Shown here: piece by piece, positions 47,901 to 55,465 of the stretch
Layout of the letters: the number at the start of each line of letters is the position of its first letter
How positions within the stretch are numbered: the first letter of the stretch is position 1
DNA from: Hanamia caeni
GTDB taxonomy: Bacteria; Bacteroidota; Bacteroidia; Chitinophagales; Chitinophagaceae
Direction of reading: 5' to 3'
NCBI RefSeq assembly: GCF_003721595.1
Contig: NZ_RJJR01000005.1
Location: 124,001 to 188,000, forward strand
Length of the DNA: 64,000 nucleotides
Notes under the pieces: generated by a model
Told to the model about the DNA's origin: nothing
Database searches by the model: none
Seen by the model: the letters and a program-made list of their open reading frames with translations, nothing else
Position numbers and translations under genes: made by a program

Positions 47901-49160
47901 AATGATGCGGCCAGAAGGGGTTTGATAACGCGCGATTCCAATTTTAATGATTTGTTTGTGCAAAGCTTTGACCAGAAAATTACCGTTTCAGCACAACTTG
48001 AGCCTATACAGGATCTTTCCATTAATCTAAATCTAGGTAAAACATTTACCAAGAACTATTCGGAAACTTTTAAAGACACGACGGGAACCGGAAACAATTT
48101 TGGCCATTTAAGCCCTTATGTGAATGGCGGCTTCAACGTGACTTACATCGCCTTCAATACCTTGTTTGGCAAATATGATCCCAACCGTATTTCTGAAACC
48201 TTCTTAAAATTCCAGGATTACAGGCAGATTCTGTCGAAAAGATTGGGGGAACTAAATACGTATAATAAAAACCAGGGAAATCCAACGGGCACAGATGGAT
48301 ATGCTTTGGGCTATGGCAGATATTCAGTGGATGTATTGGTGCCTGCGTTCATAGCCGCATACACAGGCCAGGACCCTACCAAAGTGGCGCTTATCAAACA
48401 GCAAAACAAAAATATCAAGTCAAATCCGTTCAGTGGGATTTTGCCAAAACCCAACTGGAGCATTTCTTATAATGGCCTTAGCCGGATCCCCGGATTGGAT
48501 AAAATATTTTCGAACTTCTCGCTTACCCATGCTTATAATGCGAGCCTTGGCATGAATAATTTTACTTCAGCATTATATTACAGGGACGTATCGCACTATG
48601 GTTATCCTTCGTTTATTGACACCACCGGCGGCAGTAATAATTACATTCCCTTCTTCCTGGTTCCGAACATTACCATCCAGGAACAGTTTGCTCCGTTGTT
48701 TGGGATAGATATGACTTTTACCAACCAGGTGAATCTGAAGTTGAACTATATGAAACAACGCCAGTTAAGTCTAAGCCTTATTGATTATCAACTGAGTGAA
48801 GTGCGGTCTTCTGAAATCACTTTTGGCGGCGGATTCCGCAAGCGCGGATTGAAGTTGCCGTTTAAAGTGCCGTTCTCAAAGAAAGATACCAAAACGCTGG
48901 ACAATGAGATTAATTTCAATATTGCCTTCAGCATCAGGAACAATGTAAGCTCTAACAGTATTTTAGATCAAAATAGTGCCTTTGCCACCAACGGCAGCAA
49001 GGAAATTACGATAAGTCCTACGTTGGATTATTACATCAGTAACCGCATTAATGTGAAGCTGTATTTTGACCAGCGGAGGGTAAACCCTTATGTTTCATCC
49101 TCTGCGCCAACGATAGATACCAGGGCGGGCGTGCAGGTAAGAATTTCCCTGGCGCCGTAG
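41934..49160 (+). CDS. sprA: SprA, outer-membrane translocon of type IX secretion
   Basis: 2408 residues, the usual size of SprA, which forms the giant single-chain beta-barrel through which type IX cargo crosses the outer membrane. The signal peptide (VFFWIFSLALFITVPVHVLA) begins after 10 residues from ATG 41934; ATG 41964 is a shorter alternative. Family signatures include IGDKMRFPISYNTLANFDFT, LKLDYTGTDDEILKRFEAGN, SFGLQQKSYMGLRLDYLLK, KGVVYVDDFEGSKSDIDLRF and DKKVVGVKLVDG. The C-terminal region ends TRAGVQVRISLAP. The adjacent ruvA supports the call. It implies the organism secretes T9SS cargo; which proteins carry the CTD cannot be seen here. Confidence 0.96.
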   Translation: MVIKRGAPNYMRSVFFWIFSLALFITVPVHVLAQDSTALPLKDTASVVGADSLPFPIHDRRGDFLSSRPNIYDFQNPPNIEDSVAYDPATQTYTVYEKIGTHYYRTPTTYTGEEFRAMEARKAEINYFQKRANTLSILNRGQVKPKLSVYDNLFNRLFGNGKVDIQPQGNVDITAGYQGQNVKNPTLPERARKNGGFDFNMAAQLNVIANIGDKMRFPISYNTLANFDFTNQLKLDYTGTDDEILKRFEAGNVSFPLRSTLIPGAQSLFGVKTQLQFGKLFVTGILANQKSQRQSMNLEGGNTATKFEIKADQYEENRHFLLAQYFRKNYDKVMSNAPAVITPVQILRLEVWVTNKNGSTTDAREVVGLMDLGEPEPFHNFTVTGTLPDNNTNSEYSSIIKNSGSRNSTLINSQLLAMGLSPVQDFEKTFARKLDSSQYIFNRRAGFLSLSQPLQADEVLAVAFQYSYNGKIYQVGEFSQDVPPDSTTSNQKILFLKLLKATSQRPQLPIWQLMMKNVYSVGYGSLDRTDFQLNVLYQQPGLGAKRYVPFGDLNQGTPLLSLVNLDRLNSQNDPQPDGVFDYIEGYTVLSPYSRIIFPVLEPFGRALAPKIFSSPAIGADSLYYPLYDSIKTVAQEQFPNLDRFVLEGTAKTTSSSDISIGYNIPPGSVSVTAGGRQLRENIDYTINYDLGTIKVINQAIISSGIPVQVNYENNASFGLQQKSYMGLRLDYLLKNTAKEQISFGGTMVRLSERPFFTKVDYGDDPIRNTMYGLDGSYRRDMPRLTKILNKLPFYSSTAPSSVNAYGEAAFLKPGHAPQIGKGSKGVVYVDDFEGSKSDIDLRFPPISWALASTPRAATDKDGNLLFPEADSSNSLAYGKNRARIAWYQIEPTLQDPKNLNNPIKDKKLLSDPRVRAVSQTEIFPQRTTDFGQNQLITFDLSYYPSDRGPYNFDASRLDLNSNGKFLNPKTKWGGLMRSLDQTDFETANIQYIECWVQDPFINNPTSTGGQFYINLGNVSEDVLKDSRRFYENGLPTPNLPAQVDKSIWGNVPRNPIQVTNAFSTDPADRPFQDVGYDGLTDSAERSFRRNDYLDLLAANFGSNSKVYQDALADPSSDNYQYYRGAQLDAEGADILARYKYFNNPQGNSPIADNKSQYSSAATLYPDQEDLNRDNTLNETEEYFQYIVDLKPPTDPEMTVGQNYIIDKKVVGVKLVDGTSRNETWYQLRIPIDGYDKKVGNIPDFKSIRFMRMFLTGFQDSVTVRFGTLSLVRNTWRKFQYKLDSSGNYSPTSDNDFNVGAVNIEENDKRTPLPYRTPTEIERVQTLSNNGVNLLQNEQSLTLQFCDLAKNDGKAVFQTFVNKDLRQFKKLQMFIHAERNPATSLNNDDLTAVVRIGSDFVSNYYEVRIPLRLSPLNTGLNPNSKEYNDTLWIESNNLDLDLQSLVTLKTQRNLSNSPINVLYSKQESNGQTYSIMGNPNLAEIGGILMGVENTNAVSACGELWFNELRLSSIDEKGGWASLGRVDANLSDLGTISVSANSHSNGFGTLEQGISDRFKDNFVQFDAAANLELGKLLPKKAAMSIPVYASITTATSAPQYDPFDKDITLKEKIRNANSRSDRDSIRNNAIDFASIKTISFTNVHKNRTNNKKPQLWDVENLDVSYTYTKTEAHNPLIEYNDVTKQQGSLGYNFMPQPKFFSPFKKLFSKSKTHWFDLVKDFNINPIPSQLTFKADVFRQFAVLKPRSIGDDKFVTPETFDKYFTFNRNYILRWELTHSLTLDYSALNNAVIDEPDGRLDTRAKRDTVRDNFFSGGRNTVFNQVINLSYNVPLSKLPLTDWINMHLDYTANYNWIGASRLAVNLGNFLENGQQENATVQFDFLRLYSKSKWLRALDQPLQPKQPLADSTSGNKPKAAPSKPGANELPQITGPLRILGKLLTSVKSVNASVSQISNTRLPGYTDSTKILGENFKSMAPGFDFILGRQPDSNWLNDAARRGLITRDSNFNDLFVQSFDQKITVSAQLEPIQDLSINLNLGKTFTKNYSETFKDTTGTGNNFGHLSPYVNGGFNVTYIAFNTLFGKYDPNRISETFLKFQDYRQILSKRLGELNTYNKNQGNPTGTDGYALGYGRYSVDVLVPAFIAAYTGQDPTKVALIKQQNKNIKSNPFSGILPKPNWSISYNGLSRIPGLDKIFSNFSLTHAYNASLGMNNFTSALYYRDVSHYGYPSFIDTTGGSNNYIPFFLVPNITIQEQFAPLFGIDMTFTNQVNLKLNYMKQRQLSLSLIDYQLSEVRSSEITFGGGFRKRGLKLPFKVPFSKKDTKTLDNEINFNIAFSIRNNVSSNSILDQNSAFATNGSKEITISPTLDYYISNRINVKLYFDQRRVNPYVSSSAPTIDTRAGVQVRISLAP

Positions 49161-49300
49161 GGTTTTAGCAAAATAAAAAACGGGATATTTATGGGTTTAC
49201 TATGGATATCATGTCTGTGGGGAATCCAGAAGAAAGCGGGATTTGTCCGGCAACCCATAGATTGGTGCAATCAATTATTATACTGAGAAGGGAATGGGTT

Positions 49301-49338
49301 GAGTCCTCAGCCGAGTTTCTCCGAAAGGACTCCGCCTG
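49301..49338. repeat. REP-like palindromic segment, copy 1 (weak)
   Basis: GAGTCC (49301-49306) and GGACTC (49327-49332) pair perfectly around CAGCCGAGTTTCTCCG. The core AGCCGAGT resembles the palindrome at 63432-63456. Relatedness of the two is suggestive only. Confidence 0.4.
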
Positions 49339-49419
49339 TTCGGAAGAATCTAAATTAAAGGTTCTCTTATGTTATTATTCGAATGATTTTTATTCAATCT
49401 TTTTGGAAACAGGAATTAA

Positions 49420-49469
49420 AAAAGCCTCAACAATTTTAGATTCCGGAATTTAAAATTGTTGAGGCTTTT
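49420..49469. terminator. Strong bidirectional terminator between sprA and SusD genes
   Basis: Perfect 19-bp stem, AAAAGCCTCAACAATTTTA (49420-49438) and its reverse complement (49451-49469), with a 12-base loop holding TTCCGGAA. It serves both convergent genes and ends 18 bases from the SusD stop. Confidence 0.9.
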
Positions 49470-49486
49470 ATTCTATTTATTCGGGT

Positions 49487-50995
49487 TTAAAATCCTGGAT
49501 TATTAGGCAATAAATTTGGATTAACGTCGATTTCCTGTTTAGGTACCGGGAACAGCAGCTGGCTTTCGGTAAACGTAGCTCCGAAAACAGTTTTGTGGCC
49601 TACAAAATCGTCCCAATTTCCAGTTACATCATTGTGCACTTTCCTGGTTCGTAACATATCAAACCACATTTTGTTTTCAAAGCACAATTCAAAATAACGT
49701 TGCAGCCATACTTCTTTTTCAAATGCATCCATACTCATCGAACCGATTGGCGCTAAATCAGCTCTCTTCCTGATAAGATTAACATACGAAATTGCGTTTG
49801 CATCCGGGCCGCCCTCAGCCCTGTTAGAGGCTTCTGCATACATCAGGTATACATCAGCAAGGCGATACAAAGTATAATTGAGATCAGACTTTGCCGTGTT
49901 GGTTACTGCGTTTACATCAAACCACTTATAGATGTATGTGTTTTTAAAGTGCACTATATTTCCTGTAGTAATGCTTGGATAGCTCGTATAAAAAAATTGT
50001 TTTTCCTGGACTCTTTTGTCTCCTGCCGGAAAAGATGCGATAAATTGAGGTGTGGGATAAACTGATCCATATTCATCCGCATATTTTGATATACCGGCAT
50101 AATTAGGAATAGTAAGTGGGGTGAGTGGATTCGTTGATGGAACACTGGCGGCATATTGTACCTGGAAAATAAAACCACCCTTATTTTTATTCGCAGGATT
50201 AATCATATCCGTATAATTTGGAAACAGGGTGTATCCTCCATTTTGAATAACTGCAAGCGAACGTTTTGCAGATTCTGCATAATACGAATCGCCTCCGTTA
50301 ATTGCAGCTCCGGCATAAGTTAGGTACACATCAGCCAGGATGGACTCTACTGCGCCCATAGACACTTTTCCTGTATGATCCTGCCATGGTAAGGTTGACT
50401 TTTCTGCAAGAAGCAGATCCGGGATAATGATACTATCATAAATCGCTTTTGCCGGCGTACGGGGTAATTTCAAATTTAAATTTGACGGCACTTCGGTTAC
50501 CTTAGGCACCGCTCCGTACATTCTCACGAGGAAAAAATAATACAGGGCGCGCAAAGTATGCGCTTCGGCGAGCATATTGGTTTTATCTTCTTCAGTTAAT
50601 CCTGAGGCGGTAATTTTTGGAATGTCCTGTATGGCAAGGTTGCAGGCGCCTACGCCAAGATACATATTTCTCCACCAGGTATCTACATAAAAAGAAGTGG
50701 AATTGTAGCTGAGGTTTTCAAAATTAATAAAACCTGTTTGGCCAAGATCTGAGTTAGCTTTTCCGGTCATAAATTCCATGAGGTTCCAGGTGTTGCCACC
50801 ATAAGAACCGGATTGGCCGGCCAGCAAGCCTTGCAAATTTGCATAAGATGCATTAGCCAGCGCCCTGGCAACTTTTGTACTCGAGAAATCTGACGAGGGT
50901 GTGAAAAAACTTGTTGGCTTTTCTTCAAGAAATTTTTTGCAGGAGCCAAATGAAATCACGGCTGCCAGCACAATGATACTTTTAATTATTTTCAT
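49487..50995 (-). CDS. SusD/RagB-family outer-membrane lipoprotein
   Basis: 502 residues with lipobox Cys in AVISFGSCKKFLEEKPTSFF, the standard SusD start. TPR-like helical parts include WWRNMYLGVGACNLAIQDIP, AEAHTLRALYYFFLVRMYGA and VPKVTEVPSNLNLKLPRTPA. The C-terminal SusD core has YRLADVYLMYAEASNRAEGG, VNLIRKRADLAPIG and LQRYFELCFENKMWFDMLRT. It captures substrate on the cell surface for the SusC encoded 17 bases upstream on the same strand. This is the classical SusD/RagB branch, unlike the two SusD_2-type copies elsewhere in the window. Confidence 0.95.
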   Translation of the reverse strand: MKIIKSIIVLAAVISFGSCKKFLEEKPTSFFTPSSDFSSTKVARALANASYANLQGLLAGQSGSYGGNTWNLMEFMTGKANSDLGQTGFINFENLSYNSTSFYVDTWWRNMYLGVGACNLAIQDIPKITASGLTEEDKTNMLAEAHTLRALYYFFLVRMYGAVPKVTEVPSNLNLKLPRTPAKAIYDSIIIPDLLLAEKSTLPWQDHTGKVSMGAVESILADVYLTYAGAAINGGDSYYAESAKRSLAVIQNGGYTLFPNYTDMINPANKNKGGFIFQVQYAASVPSTNPLTPLTIPNYAGISKYADEYGSVYPTPQFIASFPAGDKRVQEKQFFYTSYPSITTGNIVHFKNTYIYKWFDVNAVTNTAKSDLNYTLYRLADVYLMYAEASNRAEGGPDANAISYVNLIRKRADLAPIGSMSMDAFEKEVWLQRYFELCFENKMWFDMLRTRKVHNDVTGNWDDFVGHKTVFGATFTESQLLFPVPKQEIDVNPNLLPNNPGF

Positions 50996-51012
50996 ATTAA
51001 TAAGTTTTTAGA

Positions 51013-54000
51013 TTAAAAATTAAGTGTCAGACCGAGGTTCCAAACACGTGGACGGGGATAGGAAAAGAAATCCATATTCTGTGAAAAGGAACCATTATTC
51101 CCATAGCCCGAATTAAACGTATCCACTTCCGGATCATATCCTGTATATTTCGTAATTATAAACAGGTTTTGGACACTTGCATAAAAGCGTAGCCGGTTAA
51201 TTTTTAATTTTTCAGTTGCTTTAAAAGGCAGCGAATACCCTAAAATAAAATTCTGGCCACGAATGAAGGAACCGTCTTCAACCCACCATGTATCAAAATG
51301 AGAATCCTGTGCGAATTTATAATTGCGTACCTGTGAAATCATTGTATTTTGATGGTCAGGTGTCCATGCATCCAATACGGTTGCCAGGCTGTTGGCAATG
51401 GTTTGCCTGTCCTCGGTTGAATGTTTAAATGTTGCTGCTGTATTTACACCTTCTACAAACCGGATGTCAAAAGAGAAATCCCAATTCTTGTAATTCATTG
51501 TGCTGCTGAAAGTGCCGGTCCATTTAGGGTTAGACCTTCCGATGATGCTGTAATAATTACTGCCGTCAGCATTATAAATATATTTCCTGTCGCCCGGCAA
51601 AAGATTGTGTTGAGCTGCTTCCAGGCTATCTTTTTCAGAATTACTATAGGTTCCCAGGCGCGTCATTCCATAAAAAGAGCCAATGGGCTCGCCTACGCGT
51701 AATATATTAGTTTGGCCAAGAAAATTAGGCCCCGGGAAAATATCCGCATTATTATCATTTAGCTTGAGGATTTTGTTTTTATTTGATGCGAAAATGAAAG
51801 TGGTGGACCAGGTGAAATTTTTTGTTTTCACATTTACCGTATTCAGGTTCACCTCTACACCTGAATTCCGAACGCTTCCTACATTTAAATAAACATTGCT
51901 GTTTGTCATCCCTGCAGACCATGGAATGGGAGCCTGCAGCAAGAGGTCTTTCGTTACCCTGTTGTAATAATCCACATTAAGTGTAATGCGGTTTTGAAAC
52001 AAGCCCAACTCGATGCCTCCATCTGCCTGTAACGACCTTTCCCATTTCAGGTCCTGGTTTCCTAAACGGCTTGGCAGTAAGGTAGATTGATTGGCGCCAT
52101 CCAACACCGTGGTGCTCGGCTGAATTTGAGAAATAGACTGGTATTGGCCAATTTCCTGGTTACCTGATACGCCGTAGCTGGCACGTATTTTTAAATTGCT
52201 AATCTTTCTGCTATCCCTGAGAAAATCTTCCTCTGAAACTCTCCACGCAGCGCCTACTGAAGGGAAAAAGGCATATTTATTATTAGCCCCAAACTTTGAA
52301 GATCCATCATAACGGCCGGTTGCGGTGAATAAATATTTCCCATCGATATCGTAGTTTAACCTTGCATAATAAGAATTCATCGACCATTGATAGTCGCTTG
52401 ATTGCGCCTGGGTTATTACAGAACCTGCTTGCAAATAATGCCATTGGAAAAAATCATCAATAAAGTTTTGCGTTTCTGCATAGACTCTTTCCTGTGTGGT
52501 TTTGTTCCAGGAAGCGCCTAACAAAGCTGTCAATTTCTGACGGCTGTTTATTGTTTTGTTCCATGTCAGATAATTTTCTGATTGCCAATAGGTGTTGTTG
52601 TACGAATTTATATTCGCTACACCTCCCTGGTCTTGTGAAAGGTGAGGTAAATCACCTGCGGAATAAAAGTTATTTTTCTGGCTGCTTAAATTATAACCAA
52701 AATCAGTTTTGAAATCCAGATCTTTGGTGATATGAAACAAAAGATAGGCATCTCCGATAGATTGCAGGTTGTTATTTAAAGTAAACCGGCTGTTTGCGGT
52801 GTGTACCGGATTTGGCCCTCCTTCCAATCCGGGAATATCATTATTACCGGCCCACGTTCCATCCGGGTATTTTACGGGAACAATAGGAACTTCCTCGCTT
52901 ACCATCCTGGGCACATTCAGGCCACCATTTCCATCTGATACTACCCGTTGCTTACTTTTCACCACAGAAATATTACCCCCTACTTTAAGCCAGCTTGTTA
53001 CATCATTATCAAGCGTAAACCTGGCAGAATACCGCTTGAACCATGAATCAATCATCAGACCATTCTGGTCTAAATATCCAAGCGAAAGGCTGTAAAGTGT
53101 TTTGTCGGAGCCTCCCTGGAAGTTGAGCTGATGGCTTTGAGAAATGGCAGGCTTATAAACCTCTTCTTCCCAATTGGTATTATATAAAGGCTTATCGTTT
53201 GCATCGAACAGTAATGGAAAATTTTCATGGTTGAGTGCTGCAGGTGGCGCCCATGTTCCATGTGTAGGGTCGAACTTCGTACCGTTTGCATAGGCAAGAT
53301 TATAAACCTTTATAAATTGTTCTGAATTAAGCGTTTTTAAATGACGATACAATTGATTCACGTTCACATTGGCATCATAGGTAATGCGGGTTTTTCCATG
53401 AATCCCGCGCTTGGTGGTTATCATAATTACCCCATTAGCACCTCTTGCTCCGTAAATGGCCGTGGAAGAAGCATCCTTCAATACTTCCACTGAGGCTATG
53501 TCATTTGGATTAATCGAATTTGCATCAACGCCAATAACGCCGTCCACCACATAGAGCGGGTCAACATTTGAATTAATAGAACCAATTCCGCGGATACGCA
53601 CCTTTGCCCCGCTACCCGGCGCGCTGCTGTTTATATCTACATTTACGCCCGCAACTTTTCCTTCCAAAGCCTGTGTAAGATTAGGTACCGGCGCATCCAT
53701 TAATCTGTCTCCCTTAACAGTTGTAACAGCGCCTGTAAGGTCTCTCCGGTTCACTGTTCCATAACCAATGACCACCACTTCATTAAGAACATTGGCTTTT
53801 GTATTTAATGCAACATCAATAGTTGTTTGATTTCCTACCGTTACTTCCTTTGACGTAAAACCAGTAGAAGAAAAAACCAAAACAGAACTTGCATCCGGTA
53901 CTGAAATTTCATAAGCTCCCTGCACGTCGGTTGTTGTGCCGCTGGTAGTTCCTTTAAGGCTAACAGTTACATTGGGAAGAGGAGTTCCATCTTTTTCATT

Positions 54001-54087
54001 GGTTACTTTTCCTGAAACGGTAACCTGCGCGATTGTGGATACGGAAAGGAAAATAAATGTAATTATGATTATTAGTTTTCTTTTCAT
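51013..54087 (-). CDS. SusC/RagA TonB-dependent outer-membrane transporter
   Basis: 1024 residues. Signal peptide IIIITFIFLSVSTIAQ, then a carboxypeptidase-like domain (DGTPLPNVTVSLKGTTSGTT). The plug follows with VLNEVVVIGYGTVNRRDLTG, VRIRGIGSINSNVDPLYVVD, VEVLKDASSTAIYGARGANG. The barrel ends RVWNLGLTLNF. There is no STN domain and no ECF sigma gene nearby, so its control differs from the 17-kb copy. SusD follows 17 bases downstream. Substrate unknown; no glycosidase is linked. A 10-bp hairpin lies in its leader. Confidence 0.95.
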   Translation of the reverse strand: MKRKLIIIITFIFLSVSTIAQVTVSGKVTNEKDGTPLPNVTVSLKGTTSGTTTDVQGAYEISVPDASSVLVFSSTGFTSKEVTVGNQTTIDVALNTKANVLNEVVVIGYGTVNRRDLTGAVTTVKGDRLMDAPVPNLTQALEGKVAGVNVDINSSAPGSGAKVRIRGIGSINSNVDPLYVVDGVIGVDANSINPNDIASVEVLKDASSTAIYGARGANGVIMITTKRGIHGKTRITYDANVNVNQLYRHLKTLNSEQFIKVYNLAYANGTKFDPTHGTWAPPAALNHENFPLLFDANDKPLYNTNWEEEVYKPAISQSHQLNFQGGSDKTLYSLSLGYLDQNGLMIDSWFKRYSARFTLDNDVTSWLKVGGNISVVKSKQRVVSDGNGGLNVPRMVSEEVPIVPVKYPDGTWAGNNDIPGLEGGPNPVHTANSRFTLNNNLQSIGDAYLLFHITKDLDFKTDFGYNLSSQKNNFYSAGDLPHLSQDQGGVANINSYNNTYWQSENYLTWNKTINSRQKLTALLGASWNKTTQERVYAETQNFIDDFFQWHYLQAGSVITQAQSSDYQWSMNSYYARLNYDIDGKYLFTATGRYDGSSKFGANNKYAFFPSVGAAWRVSEEDFLRDSRKISNLKIRASYGVSGNQEIGQYQSISQIQPSTTVLDGANQSTLLPSRLGNQDLKWERSLQADGGIELGLFQNRITLNVDYYNRVTKDLLLQAPIPWSAGMTNSNVYLNVGSVRNSGVEVNLNTVNVKTKNFTWSTTFIFASNKNKILKLNDNNADIFPGPNFLGQTNILRVGEPIGSFYGMTRLGTYSNSEKDSLEAAQHNLLPGDRKYIYNADGSNYYSIIGRSNPKWTGTFSSTMNYKNWDFSFDIRFVEGVNTAATFKHSTEDRQTIANSLATVLDAWTPDHQNTMISQVRNYKFAQDSHFDTWWVEDGSFIRGQNFILGYSLPFKATEKLKINRLRFYASVQNLFIITKYTGYDPEVDTFNSGYGNNGSFSQNMDFFSYPRPRVWNLGLTLNF

Positions 54088-54181
54088 AATAAATTAATAT
54101 TTAAATTATTGTAAATTTCTTGTGTGCCTGGTTAAGCGGTTTATAAGGGTGTGTCTTAAGGAGGAAAAATTTTTATGAGCG

Positions 54182-54235
54182 CAGTTCGTTTTTGTATAAA
54201 AAATAAATTGAGCATGGAAAAAAAGAAACGAACTG
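54182..54235 (-). repeat. Perfect 10-bp inverted repeat in the SusC leader
   Basis: Arms CAGTTCGTTT (54182-54191) and AAACGAACTG (54226-54235), with a 34-base loop, 95-148 bases upstream of the minus-strand SusC start. It could be an operator or RNA hairpin. Confidence 0.5.
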
Positions 54236-54703
54236 TTGAAAATAATTGATAGTTATATTTTGTAATATTTTCAAGTTTGAGCTTGCCTCGTAGTTCCATA
54301 ATTTGAGGATGGTCATGTCTGTTTTCCAATTGCAACAACTGAAAACGACAAATAAAGATTGGGGGATTTTTTACTCTCATTAAATTAATAACTGTTTAAT
54401 TATCGCCACACCTGTCTTAAATTCCTGAGACATGATGAGGATTTATACAGCATCAGCAATACATCAAACACATGAATACACTCAAATCCTTCGATAAAAT
54501 AAATTTTAGTCAGGGTTATGGGGTTACGTTTTATTTCAAGGCAATAACATGAACCAAAAAATTTAGTTGATTCAGAATGCAGAAACTGAAATGTTTGATT
54601 CAGAAGGTGCTCCATTAAATTTTTCACAATTATTATGCCGCGCAGTGTATTCCGTATATTTTGACTAACAACTGACAATCATCGGCTTCCGCAAAGATTT
54701 GCC

Positions 54704-54735
54704 AGTAAACGAAGAAATAAGAAGAATTTTTATTT
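54704..54735 (+). repeat. 32-bp dispersed repeat, copy 2
   Basis: Matches 38167-38198 at 30 of 32 bases in the same orientation. Intergenic, between the two divergent SusC genes. Confidence 0.7.
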
Positions 54736-54904
54736 ACCCGGCTAATAAACCATCATCTTATCAGAATGAAACAGTGGATTCACTTACAGAAAACAAACTT
54801 TTTTTACAGATTCTTATTTTGAAATCTTTTGGATGATTTTCGTTTATGCATGACCGTTATATTCTTTTATTGTTCCATTTATTTTAAAAATATTATCCTA
54901 TTAT

Positions 54905-54936
54905 TTTGGTAGGATAATAAAGACGCTTTACATTTG
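54905..54936 (+). promoter_or_regulatory. Bacteroidota promoter of the SAM-riboswitch transcript
   Basis: TACATTTG (54929-54936) fits the TAnnTTTG -7 consensus exactly, and TTTG (54905-54908) lies 20 bases upstream as the -33 element. Transcription would begin near 54942, shortly before the riboswitch. Confidence 0.8.
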
Positions 54937-54955
54937 CACCAGTTCTTTAGAAATT

Positions 54956-55065
54956 ACTTATCAAGAAAGGCTGAGGGAAAGGCCCTGTGAAGCCTTAGCA
55001 ACCGTCTCTTGTGGAAAGAGAAATGGTGCTAATTCCGTCACGATTAAAACCGTGGCTAGTTAAGT
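54956..55065 (+). promoter_or_regulatory. SAM-I (S-box) riboswitch aptamer
   Basis: Conserved S-box core in order: TATCAAGAAAGGCTGAGGG, then GGCCCTGTGAAGCC, TTAGCAACC, and AATGGTGCTAATTCC. The closing stem P1 pairs ACTTATC (54956-54962) with GTTAAGT (55059-55065), one mismatch. A P4-type stem pairs CACG with CGTG near 55039-55053. The aptamer binds S-adenosylmethionine; family behaviour is to switch off downstream genes when SAM is plentiful. It follows a good promoter and precedes an intrinsic terminator at 55103. The downstream operon is SusC, SusD and a TlpA-like protein. Confidence 0.92.
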
Positions 55066-55102
55066 CAGATGCAAATGGAAAATTTATTTTTACATAGTAG
55101 AC

Positions 55103-55130
55103 AGCGCTTCTGATTCCGAAGCGCTTTTTT
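55103..55130 (+). terminator. Intrinsic terminator of the riboswitch
   Basis: 8-bp stem AGCGCTTC (55103-55110) and GAAGCGCT (55118-55125), with a 7-base loop followed by a six-T run. It lies 37 bases after the aptamer, the place expected for the off-state expression platform. Confidence 0.88.
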
Positions 55131-55465
55131 GTTTGACAAAACCAACTTCTTTTTTTTCAATGGTAATTTTCAAATTATTATTAAAAATTAAAAACAACAC
55201 AAAGTGAAACAGATCAGCTCGATCAATTTTTGGTTAACCGTTTCTAATAACCGCAGACTACACGCAATGCAAGGTTGCTGTGTCATGCGTGAGCCTTGTC
55301 GTTGTCAATAACCTCCCTCTTTTTAGTATAACAATTACTTGTGGGTTACTAATGCAGTATCGCGAACTGCAGAAAGTATCCTGACGCTATGGCTATGCTC
55401 TATCGGGGAGGTAAACACTTTTCATTCGTTCATCAAACTTTTATTCATTCATTAATCCAAATAAT
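55131..55465 (+). promoter_or_regulatory. Structured 335-base leader between terminator and SusC
   Basis: Unusually long after the terminator. It contains the cysteine-rich mini-ORF, a hairpin TGCAGT (55353-55358) with ACTGCA (55366-55371), and competing pairings for the mini-ORF stop region. TAACC (55309-55313) can pair with GGTTA (55344-55348), and ACCTCCC (55311-55317) with GGGAGGT (55406-55412). GGGAGGT is 53 bases from the SusC start, too far to be its ribosome site. Confidence 0.55.
55267..55311 (+). CDS. Cysteine-rich leader peptide candidate, 14 residues
   Basis: ATG 55267 to TAA 55309-55311 encodes MQGCCVMREPCRCQ, with four Cys codons in 14, two of them adjacent. It lies in the leader of a SAM-riboswitch-controlled SusC operon. 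Short Cys-rich reading frames in front of sulfur genes act as attenuators in some bacteria: ribosomes stall at Cys codons when charged Cys-tRNA is low. Here the stop codon overlaps sequence that can pair downstream. No strong ribosome-binding site is visible, which is common in Bacteroidota. Chance occurrence is possible. Confidence 0.45.
   Translation: MQGCCVMREPCRCQ

Larger units (their letters stand above)
49161..49486. other. Gene-free stretch, 326 bases
   Basis: Convergent spacer between sprA (+) and a SusD gene (-). It holds a REP-like palindromic segment at 49301-49338 and a strong bidirectional terminator at 49420-49469. No coding remnant was recognised. Confidence 0.6.
54088..54928. 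other. Gene-free divergent region upstream of two SusC genes
   Basis: About 840 bases from the minus-strand SusC start to the riboswitch promoter. It holds the leader hairpin at 54182-54235 and the second copy of the 32-bp repeat at 54704-54735. No convincing coding sequence: frames of 74 and 92 codons on the minus strand have no family features. Confidence 0.5.

Noticed and set aside
49202..49453. 83-codon plus-strand frame after sprA
   Set aside because: Covers the REP-like segment and terminator; no family features.
54156..54678. Minus-strand frames of 74 and 92 codons
   Set aside because: Lie in the SusC leader region; composition is that of AT-rich noncoding DNA.
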